A stretch of DNA of 15,677 nt from Saprospirales bacterium (lineage in GTDB: Bacteria > Bacteroidota > Bacteroidia > Chitinophagales > Saprospiraceae): the NCBI GenBank assembly GCA_024642645.1, contig JAHEAS010000012.1, positions 1-15,677 of the forward strand. The letters run 5' to 3'. Below are positions 13,444 to 15,677 of this stretch, piece by piece. The translations under genes were made by a program, and so were the position numbers. The notes beneath the pieces are model-generated. The model worked only from the letters and a program-made list of their open reading frames with translations. It made no database searches and was not told the origin of the DNA. Within the stretch, counting starts at the first letter, position 1. Every line of letters begins with the position of its first letter.

Positions 13444-13499
13444 GCAGTTGGCATCAAATGACCCTTTGAATTAGTTGCTTATCCTTTCATTATAACTAC

Positions 13500-13573
13500 G
13501 GCCATGTTCGACTTTTGAGCTTCGGCCAATAATTTGCCCCCTTTACGCCAGAAGCTAAAACCTGAACAAGGTC
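13500..13573. mobile_element. Decayed 74-bp relative of the MITE-like element
   Basis: Read on the minus strand, the right end (GACCTTGTTCAGGTTTTAGC, then TTCTGGCG) matches the left end of the 10868 element (GACCGTGTTCGGAATTTAGC, then TTCCGGCG) with about six changes. The left end (GGCCATGTTCGACTTTTGAG) resembles the other terminus. The flanks are TAC (13497-13499) and TAA (13574-13576), an imperfect 3-bp duplication. It ends 16 bases before the ATG of the next gene. Confidence 0.6.
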
Positions 13574-13589
13574 TAAAAAACCATAAGTC

Positions 13590-14135
13590 ATGAAAAAGTT
13601 AATTCCAGTGTTATCCCTTTTAATGCTTTTATCTATACAAGGCTTTTCACAAATAGAAAAAGGAACACTTTTAGTAGGTGGATCGGGCAGTTTTGATTGG
13701 GAATTTAAAGAAAGTGACAACCCAATATTGATTCTCCTGAATCCCAACTTGGGGTATTTCGCCACAAACAATTTTGCACTTGGAGCTTCCGTTGGCTTCC
13801 AATATTTCTCATATGGAGAATCCTCCAGTGTTGGAGTCAGCCTTGCCCCTTTTGTTCGCTATTACACCAATATAACAGCAAACAATGAGTCCCTCAAGTT
13901 CTTTATTCATGGGCAATCCGGTATGTTTTGGCCGGACATGAAAAATTCGCCAGATGATAATGGTTACTTCTTAAATGCTGGACCCGGGCTGGCTGTATTC
14001 TTGAACAATAACGCTGCACTTGAATTTGGATTGAACTATTATTATAGTGATTATCTCGATAAAGACTATGATGCAAACAAAGCATTGATGTTCAACGTAG
14101 GCTTCCAAACCTATATCAATAGAAATAATAAGTGA
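13590..14135 (+). CDS. Small outer-membrane beta-barrel protein, paralog 2
   Basis: Exported protein of 181 aa. Signal peptide MKKLIPVLSLLMLLSIQGFS, cleaved before QIEKG. The strand pattern (GTLLVGGSGSFDW, NPNLGYFATNNFALGASVGFQYFSYG, VSLAPFVRYYTN, LKFFIHGQSGMFW, GLAVFLNNNAALEFGLNYYYS, ALMFNVGFQTYIN) is that of a small outer-membrane barrel and follows the upstream paralog position by position. The base composition is visibly more AT-rich than in the efflux operon. A decayed mobile element sits between it and its paralog, so any promoter for this gene must lie in or before that element; transcription from the upstream gene is also possible. Confidence 0.85.
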   Translation: MKKLIPVLSLLMLLSIQGFSQIEKGTLLVGGSGSFDWEFKESDNPILILLNPNLGYFATNNFALGASVGFQYFSYGESSSVGVSLAPFVRYYTNITANNESLKFFIHGQSGMFWPDMKNSPDDNGYFLNAGPGLAVFLNNNAALEFGLNYYYSDYLDKDYDANKALMFNVGFQTYINRNNK

Positions 14136-14260
14136 CAGCTGATTTGGTCTAATTTGTGGCAAATATTGCCATCGCTAAACGTAAGTTCCCACTAATAGAT
14201 AAAAAGTGGGACAACAGGAGAGTACTTTGGGGGTTAGGTAAAGCCTTGTTAGGTTCTTGA

Positions 14261-14283
14261 AACTTGGCAAGGCTTGCCAAGTT
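14261..14283. repeat. Palindromic hairpin repeat
   Basis: A perfect 10-bp stem with loop GGC, built on AACTTGGCAA. Possible terminator or a dispersed palindrome; there is no T-run after it. Confidence 0.6.
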
Positions 14284-14314
14284 CGTTACCCTTCCGCTCA
14301 TTGGAACCAGCGGA

Positions 14315-14381
14315 GGAAAAGAAAAAACGGAAAGTATACATGCCCTTTAAATTCCTTGCAAACGTCAAAAACGGGCTGTGC
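14315..14381. repeat. Dispersed repeat, copy 2
   Basis: Aligns to 12450-12518 in the same orientation: GGAAAAGAAAAAACGGAAAG, then CATGCCCT, an AAATTC core, and GGGCTGTGC at the end. It lies about 150 bases before the secreted repeat protein gene. Confidence 0.6.
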
Positions 14382-14526
14382 GGTGGTGAAGTAGCCACAA
14401 CTTAACGATACCGCAGACAAGCCCTCAGATTTAGCCCGCCCCCATGCAACCATCCCGACAAGCCCTACACCTACCCCGGTTTGTCCTTATATTGCATCGT
14501 TTCTTTGCTGTCACAAACACCTTTTT

Positions 14527-15677
14527 ATGAAAAAAACACTACTCCCTGTTTTGGTCGCCGTGGTGCTGCCATTCCTGCTCACAGCACAGCCGCTACCCTG
14601 CGGCAACCCCGCCAATATGACCTCATTCTGCCTAGATGCATGCGTGGTCTGTGATATTGACGGCTTCACCGGTATCAACGATTCCAATATCTCCGGCGAG
14701 GCGCCACCAGGCTTCTGCACAACCACTGTCCACAATGCTCAATGGATAGCCTTCCGGGCGGCCAGCACCAACCTTACGCTCAGGGTCAGCGTCTCGAACT
14801 GCGCCAGCGGCGGCATCGGCAACTATACTGGGCTGGAGGTCGGCATTTACCAAAGCTCCGATTGCGTCAATTTCCAACTCATCTCCAACTGCGACGGCGA
14901 TATCCCCCCGAACACCTACCAAGACTTTACGACTACTGTATCGTTGACAATTGGCCAGTACTACTATTTCGTGATGGATGGCAACGACGGCGACATCTGC
15001 ACCTACATCATTGATGTAATTAACGGCAGCACCCAGGTGCCCACGCTTTCCACAACCGGCCCCATCACGGGCATCACCCAAGCCTGCTCTGGCTCCACAC
15101 TCACCTACACGACGCCCTATATACCCGCCGCCACAATTTATGAATGGACGGTGAACAACAGCGTCGTCGGCACAGACACTGCACTGACCTACACTTGGCC
15201 AGCCATTGGCACCTACCAGCTTTGCGTGAAGGCCAAAAACGTCTGCGACGAAGCGTCGCCGACCTGTCAAACCGTGACTATCGCTGAGATACCGCCGACC
15301 ATCTACAACGAGCACCTCTGCGGCGGCGACTCGTTCATGGTGGCGGACACAGTGCTCTACCTGCCCGGCTACTACGAGTTCCACTACCCCACCCCTGCCG
15401 ACTGCGACAGCGTGGTGCAAGTCACCATCTCCGCCGCACCCAACCAAACCACGAACCTACAGCTCAACCTCTGTGATGGCGACACGCTCTGGGTGGGCGG
15501 CAACCCGTATTTTGACACGGGCATTTACCAAGAAAACCTCAGTACCTGGCTCGGTTGCGACAGCACCGTGAACCTCGACCTTTTTATCATCATTTGTGAA
15601 ATACAAGCCACGATTGGCGCCAGCCAAGTGCAGTGCTATGGCGGCTCCAACGGTATCGTCACCTTTTCGGTGGACGA
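14527..15677 (+). CDS. Large secreted repeat protein, N-terminal part (SprB/Ig-like, probable T9SS substrate)
   Basis: The frame is open from the ATG at 14527 to the window edge (383 residues), so the C-terminus is missing. Signal peptide MKKTLLPVLVAVVLPFLLTA, then QPLPC. Residues about 25-165 form a Cys-rich beta domain (FCTTTVHNAQWIAFRAAST and QYYYFVMDGNDGDICTYIIDV), as found at the start of many Saprospiria surface proteins. Residues about 170-253 are PKD/Ig-like (YEWTVNNSVVGT, YTWPAIGTYQLCVKAKN). Two repeats then follow at about 260-301 and 311-353, each with a C-GGD or C-DGD start, an aromatic GxY middle and a CDSxV end. From about 363 the sequence VQCYGGSNGIVTFSVD begins a SprB-like repeat. 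Proteins of this plan usually end in a type IX sorting domain, which is not visible here. Composition is Thr/Ser-rich and more GC-rich than the genes just upstream. Confidence 0.85.
   Translation, partial: MKKTLLPVLVAVVLPFLLTAQPLPCGNPANMTSFCLDACVVCDIDGFTGINDSNISGEAPPGFCTTTVHNAQWIAFRAASTNLTLRVSVSNCASGGIGNYTGLEVGIYQSSDCVNFQLISNCDGDIPPNTYQDFTTTVSLTIGQYYYFVMDGNDGDICTYIIDVINGSTQVPTLSTTGPITGITQACSGSTLTYTTPYIPAATIYEWTVNNSVVGTDTALTYTWPAIGTYQLCVKAKNVCDEASPTCQTVTIAEIPPTIYNEHLCGGDSFMVADTVLYLPGYYEFHYPTPADCDSVVQVTISAAPNQTTNLQLNLCDGDTLWVGGNPYFDTGIYQENLSTWLGCDSTVNLDLFIIICEIQATIGASQVQCYGGSNGIVTFSVD

Larger units (their letters stand above)
14136..14526. other. Intergenic region with three hairpins and a dispersed repeat
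   Basis: 391 bases with no gene. Hairpins: TGGCAA-ATA-TTGCCA at 14157-14171; TCCCACT paired with AGTGGGA at 14187-14211; and AACTTGGCAA-GGC-TTGCCAAGTT at 14261-14283, a form that recurs between genes in Bacteroidota. Any of these may end the barrel gene transcript; none has a T-tract. Dispersed repeat copy 2 follows. TTTG at 14480-14483 with TTTCTTTG at 14500-14507 (one mismatch, short 16-base gap) could be the promoter of the next gene. Confidence 0.5.

Noticed and set aside
14632..15447. 271-residue open frame on the minus strand inside the secreted repeat protein gene
   Set aside because: It is the antisense of a GC-rich, Thr/Ser-rich gene whose codon bias removes stops. The translated product is Val/Gly/Asp-rich without domain features, while the plus strand shows a signal peptide and recognisable repeats.

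Overview
The window reads as a stretch of a Bacteroidota chromosome, most likely the Saprospiria (Haliscomenobacter/Lewinella-like). The grounds are: matches to the Bacteroidota promoter form (TTTG at about -33, TAnnTTTG at about -7), almost no Shine-Dalgarno signals, many short exported beta-barrels and SCxx-type lipoproteins, a DUF6089/PorG-like barrel, and a large secreted protein with GCDS-type and SprB-like repeats typical of type IX secretion substrates. There are no rRNA or tRNA genes, CRISPR arrays or intact transposase genes.

Region 1 (1-4716, minus strand) is one export operon. In transcription order it holds a TolC-like outer membrane channel, a HlyD-like lipoprotein adaptor, two separate ABC ATPases and an ABC-2 permease that runs off the left edge. 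It resembles E. coli YbhGFSR, but the double ATPase YbhF is split into two genes. The departures from consensus in the two ATPases all fall in the same composite ATP site.

Region 2 (4892-6600, plus strand) is a divergent LytS/YehU-type histidine kinase and LytTR response regulator with an ATGA overlap. The 175-bp divergent region carries a CCAYTCGTTGCA motif in both directions at about 21-bp steps. This is a strong candidate for the regulator's own operators, serving both operons.

Region 3 (6680-10621) is a set of small accessory genes: an internally deleted proline-iminopeptidase-like hydrolase, a small cysteine-motif membrane protein convergent with a DUF302 protein, a small beta-barrel protein, an unrecognised exported protein with a clear promoter, and a lipoprotein.

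Region 4 (10622-14526) holds a 176-bp MITE-like element flanked by TTA in front of a twin-CBS protein, a 20-bp perfect hairpin terminator, a DUF6089/PorG-like barrel, and two tandem paralogous beta-barrel genes. The first paralog has a leader with mutually exclusive base pairings. The second has a decayed 74-bp relative of the MITE just upstream. A roughly 68-bp dispersed repeat occurs twice in the intergenic DNA.

Region 5 (14527-end) is the start of a large secreted Ig/SprB-type repeat protein, cut by the window edge.
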